Shown piece by piece: positions 54,448 through 63,570 of a DNA stretch of 64,000 nucleotides (position 1 is its first letter; each line of letters begins with the position of its first letter). Origin of the DNA: Methylobacterium soli. Lineage in GTDB: Bacteria > Pseudomonadota > Alphaproteobacteria > Rhizobiales > Beijerinckiaceae. The stretch covers positions 62,001 through 126,000 of the forward strand of contig NZ_VZZK01000001.1 of the NCBI RefSeq assembly GCF_008806385.1. Direction: 5' to 3'. A model generated the notes under the pieces. That model searched no databases. It saw only the letters and a program-made list of their open reading frames with translations, and was not told the DNA's origin. Both the position numbers and the translations under genes were made by a program.

Positions 54448-54462
54448 ATAGACGCGCACTAT
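54448..54462. promoter_or_regulatory. OxyR-type binding site overlapping the oxyR start
   Basis: ATAG-N7-CTAT, a perfect copy of the outer bases of the OxyR half-element. It covers the first bases of oxyR and is 22 nt upstream of the katA -35. A second, poor half-element at the expected 7-nt spacing (54426-54440) would abut the -35, the arrangement of an OxyR-activated promoter, and would allow oxyR autoregulation. Confidence 0.65.
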
Positions 54463-55429
54463 GAATGCCGCCGGGTTGTCCCTTCGCGACCTCGAATATG
54501 TGGTCGCCGTCGCCGACGAGAATCACTTCGGACGCGCCGCCGAGCGCTGCAACGTCAGCCAGCCGACGCTCAGTGTTCAGGTGAGAAAGCTGGAGGAATC
54601 CCTCGGGCTCGTTCTGTTCGAGCGCTCGAACCGGCGCGTGCTCCTGACACCCGCCGGTCAGATCATCGTGCGCCAGGCCCGCGCGGTCCTGGCGGAAGCA
54701 CAGCGCCTGCTTGCCCTGGCGAGCGAGGGCCGTGGCGCTCCCCTGACCGGCCGCCTCGTCCTCGCGGCGATCCAGACCCTCGGCCCCTATCTGTTCCCCC
54801 TCGTCCTTCGCCTGTTGCGGCAGGAATTTCCGCTCCTGTCTCTGGCCCTCAGCGAGGCGCGCACGGCCGAAATCCTGGAAGGATTGCGCGACGGGCGCGT
54901 CGATGCGGCGCTGGTCTCGCTTCCGCTGCCGCCATCGGGGCTGACGATTTCGCCGCTCTTCGTCGAGCCGTTCTGGCTGGCCTGCCCGGCCGACCATGCC
55001 CTCGCCCGCGGCGGTGCGCTCCGGGCGACCGACATCGCCGGGCCTGACCTCCTCCTGCTGGATGAGGGCAATTGCCTGCGTGACCAGACGGTGGCCGCCT
55101 GTGGGGCAAGCAGTTCCGCCGGGCGCCATGCGACGAGCCTCGAAACCCTTCGCTCGATGGTGGCGGCGGGGGCGGGCTATACCTTGCTGCCGGCGCTGGC
55201 CTTGCCGGCCGGCCCCGATCCCAGCGGCCTCATCGTCACGCGCAGCTTCGACGCGGATGGACCGGGGCGCACCATCGCCCTGGCATGGCGTTCCAGCGAT
55301 CCGCGCGCGGCAGGGCTGCAGCATCTTGCCGCCTTCTTCCGGGCGCATGCCCCACCCAACACCGCCGCCTGCCGTGTCGAGGATGCCGCGCCCGCGCGGC
55401 CCCGTGACAGCGTGGCCGATCCGGTGTAG
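54461..55429 (+). CDS. oxyR: hydrogen-peroxide-responsive LysR regulator OxyR
   Basis: 322 residues: N-terminal winged HTH (LEYVVAVADENHFGRAAERCNVSQPTLSVQVRKLEE) and a LysR substrate domain with the redox pair Cys205 and Cys214 in LDEGNCLRDQTVAAC, nine residues apart as in E. coli OxyR (C199/C208). The His before the first Cys in E. coli is Asn here. Divergent from katA, its expected target. Confidence 0.95.
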   Translation: MNAAGLSLRDLEYVVAVADENHFGRAAERCNVSQPTLSVQVRKLEESLGLVLFERSNRRVLLTPAGQIIVRQARAVLAEAQRLLALASEGRGAPLTGRLVLAAIQTLGPYLFPLVLRLLRQEFPLLSLALSEARTAEILEGLRDGRVDAALVSLPLPPSGLTISPLFVEPFWLACPADHALARGGALRATDIAGPDLLLLDEGNCLRDQTVAACGASSSAGRHATSLETLRSMVAAGAGYTLLPALALPAGPDPSGLIVTRSFDADGPGRTIALAWRSSDPRAAGLQHLAAFFRAHAPPNTAACRVEDAAPARPRDSVADPV

Positions 55430-55490
55430 CGCCGCCCGATGCGGGTGTACCCCGGCGCGGCCCGCGAGAATTCGAACGGTCCCCTTGTCC

Positions 55491-56552
55491 GTGTCAAAGA
55501 CCCTCGGCCTCTGGGCGGCTCTGCTTGCCGCATCAGGTCTCCTCGCCTACGGCTTGGCCTCCGCCCATTTTCCCGCTGCTCTCCTCCTCGGGCCGATGCT
55601 CGCCGCGATCGCGTTCGGCGTGCGCGGCGCGCCGCTGCGCGTCCCCAAGCCCGGCTTCCAGGGCGCGCAGGCGCTCATCGGCTGCCTCGTCGCGCATGCG
55701 ATCAATCCCGAGATCGCCGGCACGATCCTGGATGACGGCTTCCTGATCCTGCTCGTCGTTCTCGTGACCGTGCTGGCCGGCGGAATCGTTGGCTACGTTC
55801 TGACGCGGATGCGCGTCCTGCCCGGCACCACGGCCGCCTGGGGCTCGTCGCCGGGCCGGGCCGCCGCGATGGTGGCGATGGCCGAGGAATACGGGTCCGA
55901 TCCGCGCCTCGTCGCGTTCATGCAATATGTCCGCGTCGCGGCGGTGGTCCTGTCGGCCTCGGTCGTCGCGCGGCTGCTCACCGAGCCGGTGGCGGCGAGC
56001 AGTGCCGGGACGATGCCGGCGCAGGCTCTGGCGCCCATCTCGGTGCTCACGACGCTGTGTGTCGCGGTGATCGGCGCCGGGATCGCGCTCGCGCTCCGGT
56101 TGCCGGCCGGGGCGCTGATCGGCCCCATGATCCTCGGCGCCGGCCTGCACGCGACAGGGCTCGCGAGCATCGTTCTCCCGCCCGTGCTGCTCGATGCCGC
56201 CTATGCGACGATCGGCTGGTACGTGGGCTTGCGCTTCACTCGCGAGACCTTGCGCGAGACATTCCATGCCTTGCCGGGCATCCTCGTTGCGACCGTGGCG
56301 GTGATCCTGCTCTGTGCCGGCTGGGCCTTCGGCCTCACCCGAATCCTGCCAATCGACTTCCTCACCGCTTTCCTGGCAACGAGCCCGGGCGGTCTCGATT
56401 CCGTGGCGATCATCGCGGTCGGCTCGAAGGCCGACGTCTCCTTCGTTCTCGCCGTCCAGACGCTGCGCCTCTTCGTGGTGCTGATCACCGGCCCGTTGCT
56501 GGCGAAATGGGTCGCGCGCGCTGCGCCGCCGGATACCCCCGAGGCAGGCTGA
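55491..56552 (+). CDS. AbrB/AmoA-like family membrane protein (PF05145 type)
   Basis: 353 residues with ten or so membrane segments in two homologous halves, each with a GPM.L.A or GPMILGAGLHATG motif and LPG-Y motif (LPGTTAAWGSSPGRAAAM; LATSPGGLDSVAIIA). These proteins, historically named after ammonia monooxygenase or AbrB, are thought to be transporters or membrane regulators. Start at GTG 55491; no strong ribosome site. Substrate unknown. Confidence 0.82.
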   Translation: MSKTLGLWAALLAASGLLAYGLASAHFPAALLLGPMLAAIAFGVRGAPLRVPKPGFQGAQALIGCLVAHAINPEIAGTILDDGFLILLVVLVTVLAGGIVGYVLTRMRVLPGTTAAWGSSPGRAAAMVAMAEEYGSDPRLVAFMQYVRVAAVVLSASVVARLLTEPVAASSAGTMPAQALAPISVLTTLCVAVIGAGIALALRLPAGALIGPMILGAGLHATGLASIVLPPVLLDAAYATIGWYVGLRFTRETLRETFHALPGILVATVAVILLCAGWAFGLTRILPIDFLTAFLATSPGGLDSVAIIAVGSKADVSFVLAVQTLRLFVVLITGPLLAKWVARAAPPDTPEAG

Positions 56553-56554
56553 CC

Positions 56555-56902
56555 ATGGACGCGCTGATCGTCGCCTTCCTGAATTCCTGGCGCGGCCTAC
56601 TCCACGGGGCCCGCACGGAGCGCGCCGTCCGCCAGGAACTCGTCCTCCTCGCGCTGGGCGTGCCCGTGGCACTGATCCTCGGTTCCGGTCTCTGGGTGCG
56701 GGTCGGGCTCATCGCCAGCCTGCTCCTGATGCTCGCGGCCGAGTTCCTGAACACCGCCATCGAGAAGCTCTGCGACCATCTCCATCCCGATCGGCATCCG
56801 CGCATCGGCACGGTCAAGGACCTCGCATCGGCGGGCACCTTCCTGGCGCAGGCGCTGGCCGCACTGGTCTGGATCGCGGCCCTGATCGATCGTCTGAGCT
56901 GA
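56555..56902 (+). CDS. dgkA: diacylglycerol kinase DgkA
   Basis: 115 residues, three membrane helices; recycles diacylglycerol to phosphatidic acid. The active-site block AEFLNTAIEKLCDHL...IGTVKDLASAGTF carries the Glu, Asn, Glu, Lys, Asp pattern of the family. Begins 2 nt after the preceding stop, so it is probably co-transcribed. Confidence 0.94.
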   Translation: MDALIVAFLNSWRGLLHGARTERAVRQELVLLALGVPVALILGSGLWVRVGLIASLLLMLAAEFLNTAIEKLCDHLHPDRHPRIGTVKDLASAGTFLAQALAALVWIAALIDRLS

Positions 56903-56993
56903 CCTGCCCGCCGGGCGCTCGCATCCGGCCGCCCGAAGGTCTATCTCGGGCGGAGACCTGAACTTCGTATCCGCGAAACGATCGCTTCCGCCC

Positions 56994-58529
56994 GTGACCG
57001 ATTACATCCGCAAGATCCTCACTGCCCGCGTCTACGACGTCGCGATCGAGAGTCCGCTCGATCCGATGCCGCGCCTCACCGCGCGGTACGAGCGACCGAT
57101 TCTATTGAAGCGCGAAGATCTGCAGCCGGTCTTCTCGTTCAAGCTGCGCGGCGCCTACAACAAGATGTCGAGCCTCGACGCGGAGCAGCTCGCCCGCGGA
57201 GTCATCTGCGCTTCGGCCGGCAATCATGCCCAGGGCGTGGCGCTCTCGGCGGCCAAGCTCAACGTGCGCGCTGTGATCGTGATGCCGCGCACGACGCCGG
57301 CCATCAAGGTCGATGCCTGCCGGGCGCGGGGCGCCGAGGTGATCCTGCACGGCGATGCCTTCGACGAGGCCCTGGCGGAAGCGCGGCGGCGCGAGGTCGA
57401 GGAAGGACTGACCTTCCTACATCCCTTCGACGATGCCGAGGTGATCGCCGGTCAAGGCACGATCGGCATGGAACTCCTGCACCAGCATACGGGCCCGATC
57501 GAAGCGATCTTCGTGCCCATCGGCGGCGGCGGCCTCGCGGCGGGCATCGCGACCTTCGTCAAGTACCTGCGGCCGGAGACCAAGGTGATCGGTGTCGAGC
57601 CCGACGATGCCGCCTGCATGGCCGCGGCACTAGCCGCCGGCGAGCCCACGACCCTCGACAGCGTCGGCCTGTTCGCCGACGGCGTCGCGGTGCGCCGTGC
57701 CGGCGAGGAGACCTTCCGCCTCTGCCGCGAGCATCTGGACGGGGTGATCACCGTCGATACCGATGCCATGTGTGCCGCCGTGAAGGACATCTTCGACGAT
57801 ACGCGCGCCGTGTCGGAGCCGTCGGGCGCCCTCGCGCTCGCGGGCGCCAAACTCTACGCCGAGCGCGAGGGTGGCATCGGCACGCTGATCGCCATCTCCA
57901 GCGGCGCAAACCTCAATTTCGACCGCCTGCGCCACATCGCCGAGCGCGCCGAGATCGGCGAGCAGCGCGAAGTGCTGCTCGGCGTGACGATCCCGGAGCG
58001 GCCGGGCGCCTATCGGTCCTTCATCAGCACGCTCGGCCCCCGCGCCATCACGGAGTTCAATTATCGCTACGCCAAGGATGCCGAGGCGCAGATCTTCGTC
58101 GGCGTGAACCTGCCGGGCGGCCTGGCGGAGAAGCGGGCCCTCATCGCGTCGCTGCGCGACGGCGGCTATCGCGTCCTCGACATGAGCGACAATGAGATGG
58201 CCAAGGTCCATATCCGCTACATGGTCGGCGGGCGGGCGACCGGCCTGAGGGACGAGCGCCTCTACCGCTTCCAATTCCCGGAGCGGCCCGGTGCGTTGAT
58301 GCGCTTCCTCGATGGCCTCGGCGAAGATTTCAACATCACCCTGTTCCATTACCGCAATCACGGCGCCGATTACGGAAGGGTCCTGGCCGGCATCACGGTT
58401 CCGGTCTCCGAGCGTGCCCGCTTCCACGCGGCGGTGGATGAACTTGGCTATCCCTGCACAGACGAGACCGACAATCCGGCCTACCGGCTGTTCCTCGATA
58501 ACGGCTCGGACACACCGGCGCTCACCTGA
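56994..58529 (+). CDS. ilvA: threonine ammonia-lyase, biosynthetic IlvA
   Basis: PLP enzyme making 2-oxobutanoate for isoleucine. 511 residues: the PLP lysine is Lys50 in FSFKLRGAYN, with ASAGNHAQG and the glycine loop VPIGGGGLAAG, and two C-terminal ACT-like Thr_dehydrat_C domains (LLGVTIPERPGAYRSF; RFQFPERPGALMRF), expected for isoleucine/valine control. GTG start at 56994. Confidence 0.96.
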   Translation: MTDYIRKILTARVYDVAIESPLDPMPRLTARYERPILLKREDLQPVFSFKLRGAYNKMSSLDAEQLARGVICASAGNHAQGVALSAAKLNVRAVIVMPRTTPAIKVDACRARGAEVILHGDAFDEALAEARRREVEEGLTFLHPFDDAEVIAGQGTIGMELLHQHTGPIEAIFVPIGGGGLAAGIATFVKYLRPETKVIGVEPDDAACMAAALAAGEPTTLDSVGLFADGVAVRRAGEETFRLCREHLDGVITVDTDAMCAAVKDIFDDTRAVSEPSGALALAGAKLYAEREGGIGTLIAISSGANLNFDRLRHIAERAEIGEQREVLLGVTIPERPGAYRSFISTLGPRAITEFNYRYAKDAEAQIFVGVNLPGGLAEKRALIASLRDGGYRVLDMSDNEMAKVHIRYMVGGRATGLRDERLYRFQFPERPGALMRFLDGLGEDFNITLFHYRNHGADYGRVLAGITVPVSERARFHAAVDELGYPCTDETDNPAYRLFLDNGSDTPALT

Positions 58530-58579
58530 CCCCGAGCGCAACCGCCCGACCAATTTTCGGGTCAGGCGTCGGGGGGTCG

Positions 58580-59236
58580 CTAGCCGTCCTCGATCTCGAC
58601 GCTCTCGACCCCGGGAAACGTGCGCAGGCGCGCGGCAATCGCCTCGAGATGTCCGGCGGTCAGGCGGGTGAAGGCGATCCGGATGTCTTCCGCACCCTCC
58701 GGGCCCGGCTGCACGACGAATTGCTTGACCCGCGAGAGCGGCTGCCCGGTCGCTTCCTGCACGTCGTCGAGGGTGAGCGATCCGGTGCGGGCCGTGATGC
58801 GAAGTGCTCGCGCCTGTGATCGTGCGCGCCAGCGCTCCTCGATCGGCTTGATGCCCGCCAGGATCGCGAACACCATTCCGGTCGTGGCGATGGCCGGGAC
58901 GTAGAGGCCGCCGCCACTCGCGAGGCCGATAGCCGCGACCGCCCAGAGACTCGCGGCGGTCGTCAGGCCGCGCACCACCTCGCCCCGCAGCAGGATCGTT
59001 CCCGCGCCGAGGAAGCCGATCCCCGAGACGACCTGGGCGGCTACGCGGGACGGGTCGAGGACGACGTGCTCGTGGGTGATGACGTCGAAGAATCCGAAGG
59101 TTGAGACCAGCATGAACAGACATGCGCCGACGCAAACGAGCATGTGCGTCCGCAGGCCCGCGGCCCAGAGCAGGCGTTCCCGCTCGAGACCGATGATGCT
59201 GCCGAGCACAGCCGCCAAGGCGAGACGGCCGATCAT
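58580..59236 (-). CDS. MgtC/SapB family membrane protein
   Basis: 218 residues: four to five N-terminal membrane helices with LGSIIGLERE and GIGFLGAGTILLRGEVVRGLTTAASLWAVAAIGLASG, the MgtC signature, plus a cytosolic ACT-like C-terminal domain. Family members affect Mg homeostasis and, in some hosts, ATP synthase. The ribosome site is poor (GGAG abuts the ATG). Confidence 0.93.
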   Translation of the reverse strand: MIGRLALAAVLGSIIGLERERLLWAAGLRTHMLVCVGACLFMLVSTFGFFDVITHEHVVLDPSRVAAQVVSGIGFLGAGTILLRGEVVRGLTTAASLWAVAAIGLASGGGLYVPAIATTGMVFAILAGIKPIEERWRARSQARALRITARTGSLTLDDVQEATGQPLSRVKQFVVQPGPEGAEDIRIAFTRLTAGHLEAIAARLRTFPGVESVEIEDG

Positions 59237-59340
59237 CTCCGCGTTACCGAGCAGAGTGAACCTCCCACAGTTTCAGCGCCGGGAGAGACCGTTCGAACGG
59301 ACGCCGAAGCGCGGGCCACCAAAGCGGGTTTGCGCCTATC

Positions 59341-60261
59341 TCAGACAGAGCTCAGGGCAGCTTTCTCGACCTCGTAGGCCGCGCGTACCGTCGCTTTGCC
59401 GTAGCTGCGCTCGAGCCGCCTCACCGTGAAGTGCGCCCGCGCGGTCGACTGGAAATGATCCATGAACGCGGTGTTCACGGCCGCGCCCCCGAAAGCCCCG
59501 AGGATCGGGATCGCCTGAGCCGCGACCTTCTGCGAGACCACGACGCCGAAGCGCGCAGCGATCTGGGCGGTGAAGCGCAGAAGCGCGGGCGCAGCCTCTT
59601 CCACGAGGCTACGGCTGCCAGCATATCGCGCGGCCTCCGCCATCGTCTTGGCCAAAGCCGCCCGAACCGCGAAGTAGCCGCTCTCCGCAAGCCCCGTCTC
59701 GCTGCCCCGGCCGCCCAGCGCAAAGACCTGCACGCAGGCGAGCGCCCCTTCCGGCGTCTCGATCTCTTCCCCCTCTTCGCGGGCGATCTCGGCGATCGAG
59801 CGGAGCATCAGCGTCGTGGAGAGGGGAAGTTCCACCGCGAGCGTCGCGAGGCCGAACGCTCCCCCGACGGCGCCCGAGATGGCGGCGAGCGCCTTGTGGT
59901 TCAATTCGCTCGACTGGAACAGGCGTGCGAAGCGGCCGGTGCGCGTCGCGCTGATCGGTGCGACCTCGGTCCCGTCCGTGACGATCTCTTTCTTGGGCAA
60001 GGTCGCCAGCGCTACGCGCAGCGCGCCGCGCATGGCGGTCTCGGTCGAGCGGGCCACCGCCTCGGTGACGGGCGCGGGCAAGGATCGTCCGATGATGTCG
60101 AGCGGCGCACCGGCCGCCGCGGAGAGGCGCGCGGCGAGCCCGGGCTGCTCCAGGGCGCGCACCGCACGCCGGAGCGCCGCGAGGTCGCTCTCGCTGAGGG
60201 GGCGGGTGTCGCTGTCGATGGAAGCCGGGAGGGTCTCGCCGGCGAGGGTGATGTCGCTCAC
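59341..60261 (-). CDS. EcsC family protein
   Basis: About 306 residues from a GTG ending at 60261 (AGGGA upstream); a TTG ending at 60279 is the longer option. The central region has AISGAVGGAFGLATLAVELPLSTTLMLRSIAEIAREEGEE, the EcsC-family hydrophobic helix and acidic motif, followed by VQVFALGGR and QAIPILGAFGGAAVNTAFMDHFQ. Function of the family is unclear; membrane or protein-secretion association has been proposed. Confidence 0.85.
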   Translation of the reverse strand: MSDITLAGETLPASIDSDTRPLSESDLAALRRAVRALEQPGLAARLSAAAGAPLDIIGRSLPAPVTEAVARSTETAMRGALRVALATLPKKEIVTDGTEVAPISATRTGRFARLFQSSELNHKALAAISGAVGGAFGLATLAVELPLSTTLMLRSIAEIAREEGEEIETPEGALACVQVFALGGRGSETGLAESGYFAVRAALAKTMAEAARYAGSRSLVEEAAPALLRFTAQIAARFGVVVSQKVAAQAIPILGAFGGAAVNTAFMDHFQSTARAHFTVRRLERSYGKATVRAAYEVEKAALSSV

Positions 60262-60350
60262 GTTGGACGTCCCTTGCAAATCATCCTGCTCGGCGGTGGA
60301 GAGCGCCGGTCAAAGCAAGCGCCATGGTTCGCTGTTGGTTCCGGCCTCGC

Positions 60351-61691
60351 TCAAGCCTTGGCGGCGATGGCCTCCTCCTCGGGCAGCGCCGCTGTCGCTT
60401 CCTCGGGCTCGGCGACTCCCTCCCGCAGGGCGATCAGGGCGAGGCAGAGCAGTGCCACCGGGATGCCGATCGCCGCGGAGGCCGCGAAGAATTTCGGATA
60501 GCCGAGCGCGTCGACCATGTAGCCCGAGAAGCCGCCGACGAACTTGCCGGGCAGGGCGTAGAGTGAGGAGAGCAGGGCGTATTGCGTCGCCACGAAGGCC
60601 GAGGAGGTCAGGCTCGACATGTAGGCGATGAGCGCCGTGCCGGCGAAGTTGCCCGCGAAATTGTCGATCGAGATGCTGGCGACGAAGAGCGCCGTATCGT
60701 GCCCGTTGAGCGCGAGCCAGGAGAACATCAGGTTCGAGGCTGCCGCCGCGATGCCGCCGAATAAGAGCGAGGCCTGCAGACCGAAGCGGATCACCGCGTA
60801 GCCGCCCGCGAGCGCTCCCGCGACACCGATGATGACGCCATAGACCTTGGTGACATTGGCGATCTCGGTCAGGGAGAAGCCCTGTTCGATGTAGAAGGGC
60901 TGCGCCATCACGCCGGAGATGATGTCCGGCAGGCGATACAGCATGATCAGGGACAGGATCAGGATCAGGCGTGCGCCCTTGCGGCGCACGAGGTCCCCGA
61001 AGGGCTCGACGACCGCGATCTGAAGCGTGCGGCTGAACGAGCGGTGCTCCTCCGGGACTGGAGCGGGGTCCTGGCGCGGAGCCAGGATCGACGCGATGAG
61101 GCCGGTCAGCATGAGGAGCGCCATCGCCCCGTAGGCGAGTGACCAGCCCGCACCTTGCGCGATGTAGAGGGCTCCCGCTCCCGCGAAGGCCCGCGCGATG
61201 GCGTAGCCGAGCTGGTAGGCGGCGAGCATCACGCCCTGGCGCTCCGTGGGCGCGGCATCGATGCGCCAGCTGTCGACCACGATGTCCTGCGTGGCCGATG
61301 CGAAGGCGGTGATCAGGGCGCAGATCACCATGAAACTCAGCGATTCCGCCGGATCTCCCTGGCTCATGCCGATCAGTCCGGCCGCGACACCGAGCTGAGA
61401 CAGGACCATCCAGGCCCGGCGCCGTCCGAGCCAGCCCGCCAACACGGGCAGGTCGAGGCGATCGATCACGGGGGCCCAGAGGAACTTGAGCGAGTAGGCG
61501 AAGGACACGTAGGAGAGCAGGCCGATGCTGGTGCGCTGAATCCCCGCAGTCGCCAGCCAAGCGGAAAGTGTCGAGAAGACGAGCAGGATCGGGAGGCCGC
61601 AGGCGAAGCCGAGCGCCAGCATCAGGCCGATGCGGCGATCCTCGAGGATATCGCGCATGCGGAGTTTCTTGCGCGCAACAGAAGCGGGCAT
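60351..61691 (-). CDS. AmpG-like MFS transporter (muropeptide permease family)
   Basis: 446 residues, 12 predicted membrane segments. The opening MLALGFACGLPILLVFSTLSAWL, FAYSLKFLWAPVIDRL, ASATQDIVVDSWRIDAAPTERQG and SSLYALPGKFVGGFSGYMVD match AmpG permeases that import anhydromuropeptides for peptidoglycan recycling. Start at the ATG ending at 61691, behind TGAGGAG at 10 nt. No ampC or ampD nearby; other small solutes remain possible. Confidence 0.9.
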   Translation of the reverse strand: MPASVARKKLRMRDILEDRRIGLMLALGFACGLPILLVFSTLSAWLATAGIQRTSIGLLSYVSFAYSLKFLWAPVIDRLDLPVLAGWLGRRRAWMVLSQLGVAAGLIGMSQGDPAESLSFMVICALITAFASATQDIVVDSWRIDAAPTERQGVMLAAYQLGYAIARAFAGAGALYIAQGAGWSLAYGAMALLMLTGLIASILAPRQDPAPVPEEHRSFSRTLQIAVVEPFGDLVRRKGARLILILSLIMLYRLPDIISGVMAQPFYIEQGFSLTEIANVTKVYGVIIGVAGALAGGYAVIRFGLQASLLFGGIAAAASNLMFSWLALNGHDTALFVASISIDNFAGNFAGTALIAYMSSLTSSAFVATQYALLSSLYALPGKFVGGFSGYMVDALGYPKFFAASAAIGIPVALLCLALIALREGVAEPEEATAALPEEEAIAAKA

Positions 61692-61863
61692 GCGATGGAA
61701 CTCCTCAGGCCTTTGCGCCTTGGTCCGCAAAAATCATGGCAGTCTTGCGCCCTGTTTTCGAGTCGCGGGGTACGGGTTTTGGCCGGGAGGGCCTGGGGGA
61801 AGATGCTCGACGAAATCTTAACATGCGTCCGTCAATTTCGCGGTGGACAGGCCCTATCCGAGT

Positions 61864-61888
61864 GGAACTCGGTCGGTCCAATCCTGTT
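61864..61888 (+). promoter_or_regulatory. candidate EcfG (general stress sigma) promoter for the LOV kinase
   Basis: GGAAC (61864-61868), 17-nt spacer, GTT (61886-61888), matching the GGAAC-N16/17-GTT type recognised by EcfG sigma factors in Methylobacterium and relatives. It lies 93 nt upstream of the kinase start. Short motifs occur by chance, so the assignment is provisional. Confidence 0.45.
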
Positions 61889-61981
61889 CGCACCCCGGGG
61901 CAGCGTTGACGCCGACGGTGAATATCGCCTCGCGGAAATTTCGGACGCGGACGGCCAGGGGACGGAAGTGCGGTCGGCGGC

Positions 61982-63076
61982 ATGACGGACGACGACAAAC
62001 GGGCGCTGCAAGAAGTCGGCCTTGAAGACGGCGTCTTCGCGTCGGCATTCGGTGCGAGCCCGACGCCGATGGTGGTCACCGACGCGCGAAGCGCCGACAA
62101 TCCGATCCTTTGGGTGAACGACGCGTTCCTCATTCTCACGGGCTACCGGCGCGACGAGCTTTACGGCCGCAATTGCCGGATGCTGCAGGGACAGGCGACC
62201 GATCCGGGCGAGGTTCGCCGGATGCGTGACGCGGTCACCTCCGCTGAGAAGATCGAGTGCGAGCTGTTCAACTATCGCAAGGATGGCTCCGCGTTCTGGA
62301 ACGCCATGACGATCTGCCCGGTGCGCGATGCGACCGGAGAGGTGGCGTGGTTCTTCGCGGCTCAAGCCGACATGACCGACAAGCGCCGCTACGAGCAGGC
62401 GATGCGCGGCACGAACGACGAGCTCGAGCGCCTCGTCGATGTCAGGACCGCCGACCTGCAGGCGGCCTTGGAGCAGAAGACGGCGCTGCTCCATGAGGTT
62501 GATCACCGGGTCAAGAACAACCTTCAGGTGATCTCGTCGCTGATGCTGCTCAAGGCGCGTAGGACGCCAGAGGGTGAAGCCCGCGACGCGTTGCAGAGCA
62601 TGGCCGAGCGCGTCGGTGCGCTCTCGACGGCGCACCGCATGCTGTACTCCGCCGGCGACGTGACGCGCTTCGACCTGCGGGAATTCGCCGACGATTTCCT
62701 GGCCGACCTGACGGCCGGAATAGATTCCGACCGCACGACGGTGGAGGCAGAGGTCGATTCGATCGCCGTCTCGGCCGCCATGGCGGCACCGCTGGCTTTG
62801 ATGATGCACGAGCTCGCCACCAATGCAGTTCGCCACGCCTTCCCGAACGGGCGGAGCGGCCGGGTGTCGATCACAGCCAAGCGTGACGATGGCGGCTTGC
62901 GCCTGCTGATCCAAGACGACGGAATCGGCATCGCGGCGGGCCCGGTCAATCCTGCGGGCTTCGGGCATAGTCTCGTCGAGATGGTGGTGCGTCAGCTGCG
63001 CGGCACCATCGCCTGGAACGAGGCTTTCCCGGGCACACGCGTCGAGATCACAATCCCTCTGGACCGCGCGGATTGA
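61982..63076 (+). CDS. LOV-domain blue-light sensor histidine kinase (LovK-like)
   Basis: 364 residues, cytosolic. An N-terminal LOV domain (about 15-140) carries the photoactive Cys65 in GRNCRMLQG and the flavin-contacting Asn97 (NYRKDG), Asn107 (FWNA) and Gln128 (AAQADMT). A coiled-coil linker joins it to a HisKA_2/HWE-type kinase: EVDHRVKNNLQVISSLM with His175 as likely acceptor, then HATPase motifs HELATNAVRHAF and DDGIGI. Length and layout match Caulobacter LovK, which feeds the general stress response. A single-domain response regulator follows 59 nt downstream. Photochemistry is inferred from residues only. Confidence 0.92.
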   Translation: MTDDDKRALQEVGLEDGVFASAFGASPTPMVVTDARSADNPILWVNDAFLILTGYRRDELYGRNCRMLQGQATDPGEVRRMRDAVTSAEKIECELFNYRKDGSAFWNAMTICPVRDATGEVAWFFAAQADMTDKRRYEQAMRGTNDELERLVDVRTADLQAALEQKTALLHEVDHRVKNNLQVISSLMLLKARRTPEGEARDALQSMAERVGALSTAHRMLYSAGDVTRFDLREFADDFLADLTAGIDSDRTTVEAEVDSIAVSAAMAAPLALMMHELATNAVRHAFPNGRSGRVSITAKRDDGGLRLLIQDDGIGIAAGPVNPAGFGHSLVEMVVRQLRGTIAWNEAFPGTRVEITIPLDRAD

Positions 63077-63135
63077 GATGCCTCCTCACGCGCGCGCCGC
63101 ATGAGGCCGGCAACGAATGAATTCGGGGAGGTGCT

Positions 63136-63564
63136 ATGACGGCTGAGCCCGCTTTGCGCATCCTCGTGGTCGAGGATGAAGTCCTGATCGCACTCGAACT
63201 CGAGTACCTTCTCGAGGATCTCGGCCACGTCACCGTCGGGGTCGCGGCAAGTTCGTCGGAGGCCATCGCGCTCGGGGTTTCGACGATCCCCGACGTCGCA
63301 CTCGTCGACATCCACCTCGTCGACGGGCCGACCGGCGTCGCCGTGGCGCGGGCACTCAGCGCCGATGCGCGCACGACGGTTCTGTTCATGACCGCCAACA
63401 GCAAGCGCATTCCGGAGGATTTCGCGGGCGCCATCGGGGTGATCGCGAAGCCCTACTCGGAGCGGGTGGTGGCGAGCGCCCTCAGCTACGTCGCGGAATA
63501 TCGCTCCGGTCGCAAGCCGTCCCACGAGACCCCGGACGGGTTCAGCCTCGCGCCGCCGGTTTAA
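63136..63564 (+). CDS. single-domain response regulator (LovR-like)
   Basis: 142 residues consisting of a receiver domain only: acidic pocket VEDEVLIA, phospho-acceptor Asp58 (LVDIHLVDG), Thr/Ser switch FMTANS and KP (IAKPYS), plus a 20-residue tail. No output domain, so it probably acts as a phosphate sink or by protein contact, as LovR does beside LovK. GGAGG ribosome site before the ATG. Co-oriented with the LOV kinase. Confidence 0.9.
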   Translation: MTAEPALRILVVEDEVLIALELEYLLEDLGHVTVGVAASSSEAIALGVSTIPDVALVDIHLVDGPTGVAVARALSADARTTVLFMTANSKRIPEDFAGAIGVIAKPYSERVVASALSYVAEYRSGRKPSHETPDGFSLAPPV

Positions 63565-63570
63565 GGGGAA

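Noticed and set aside
60280..60350. GGAAC on the minus strand upstream of the EcsC-like gene
   Set aside because: At the expected distance the sequence is GCT, not GTT.
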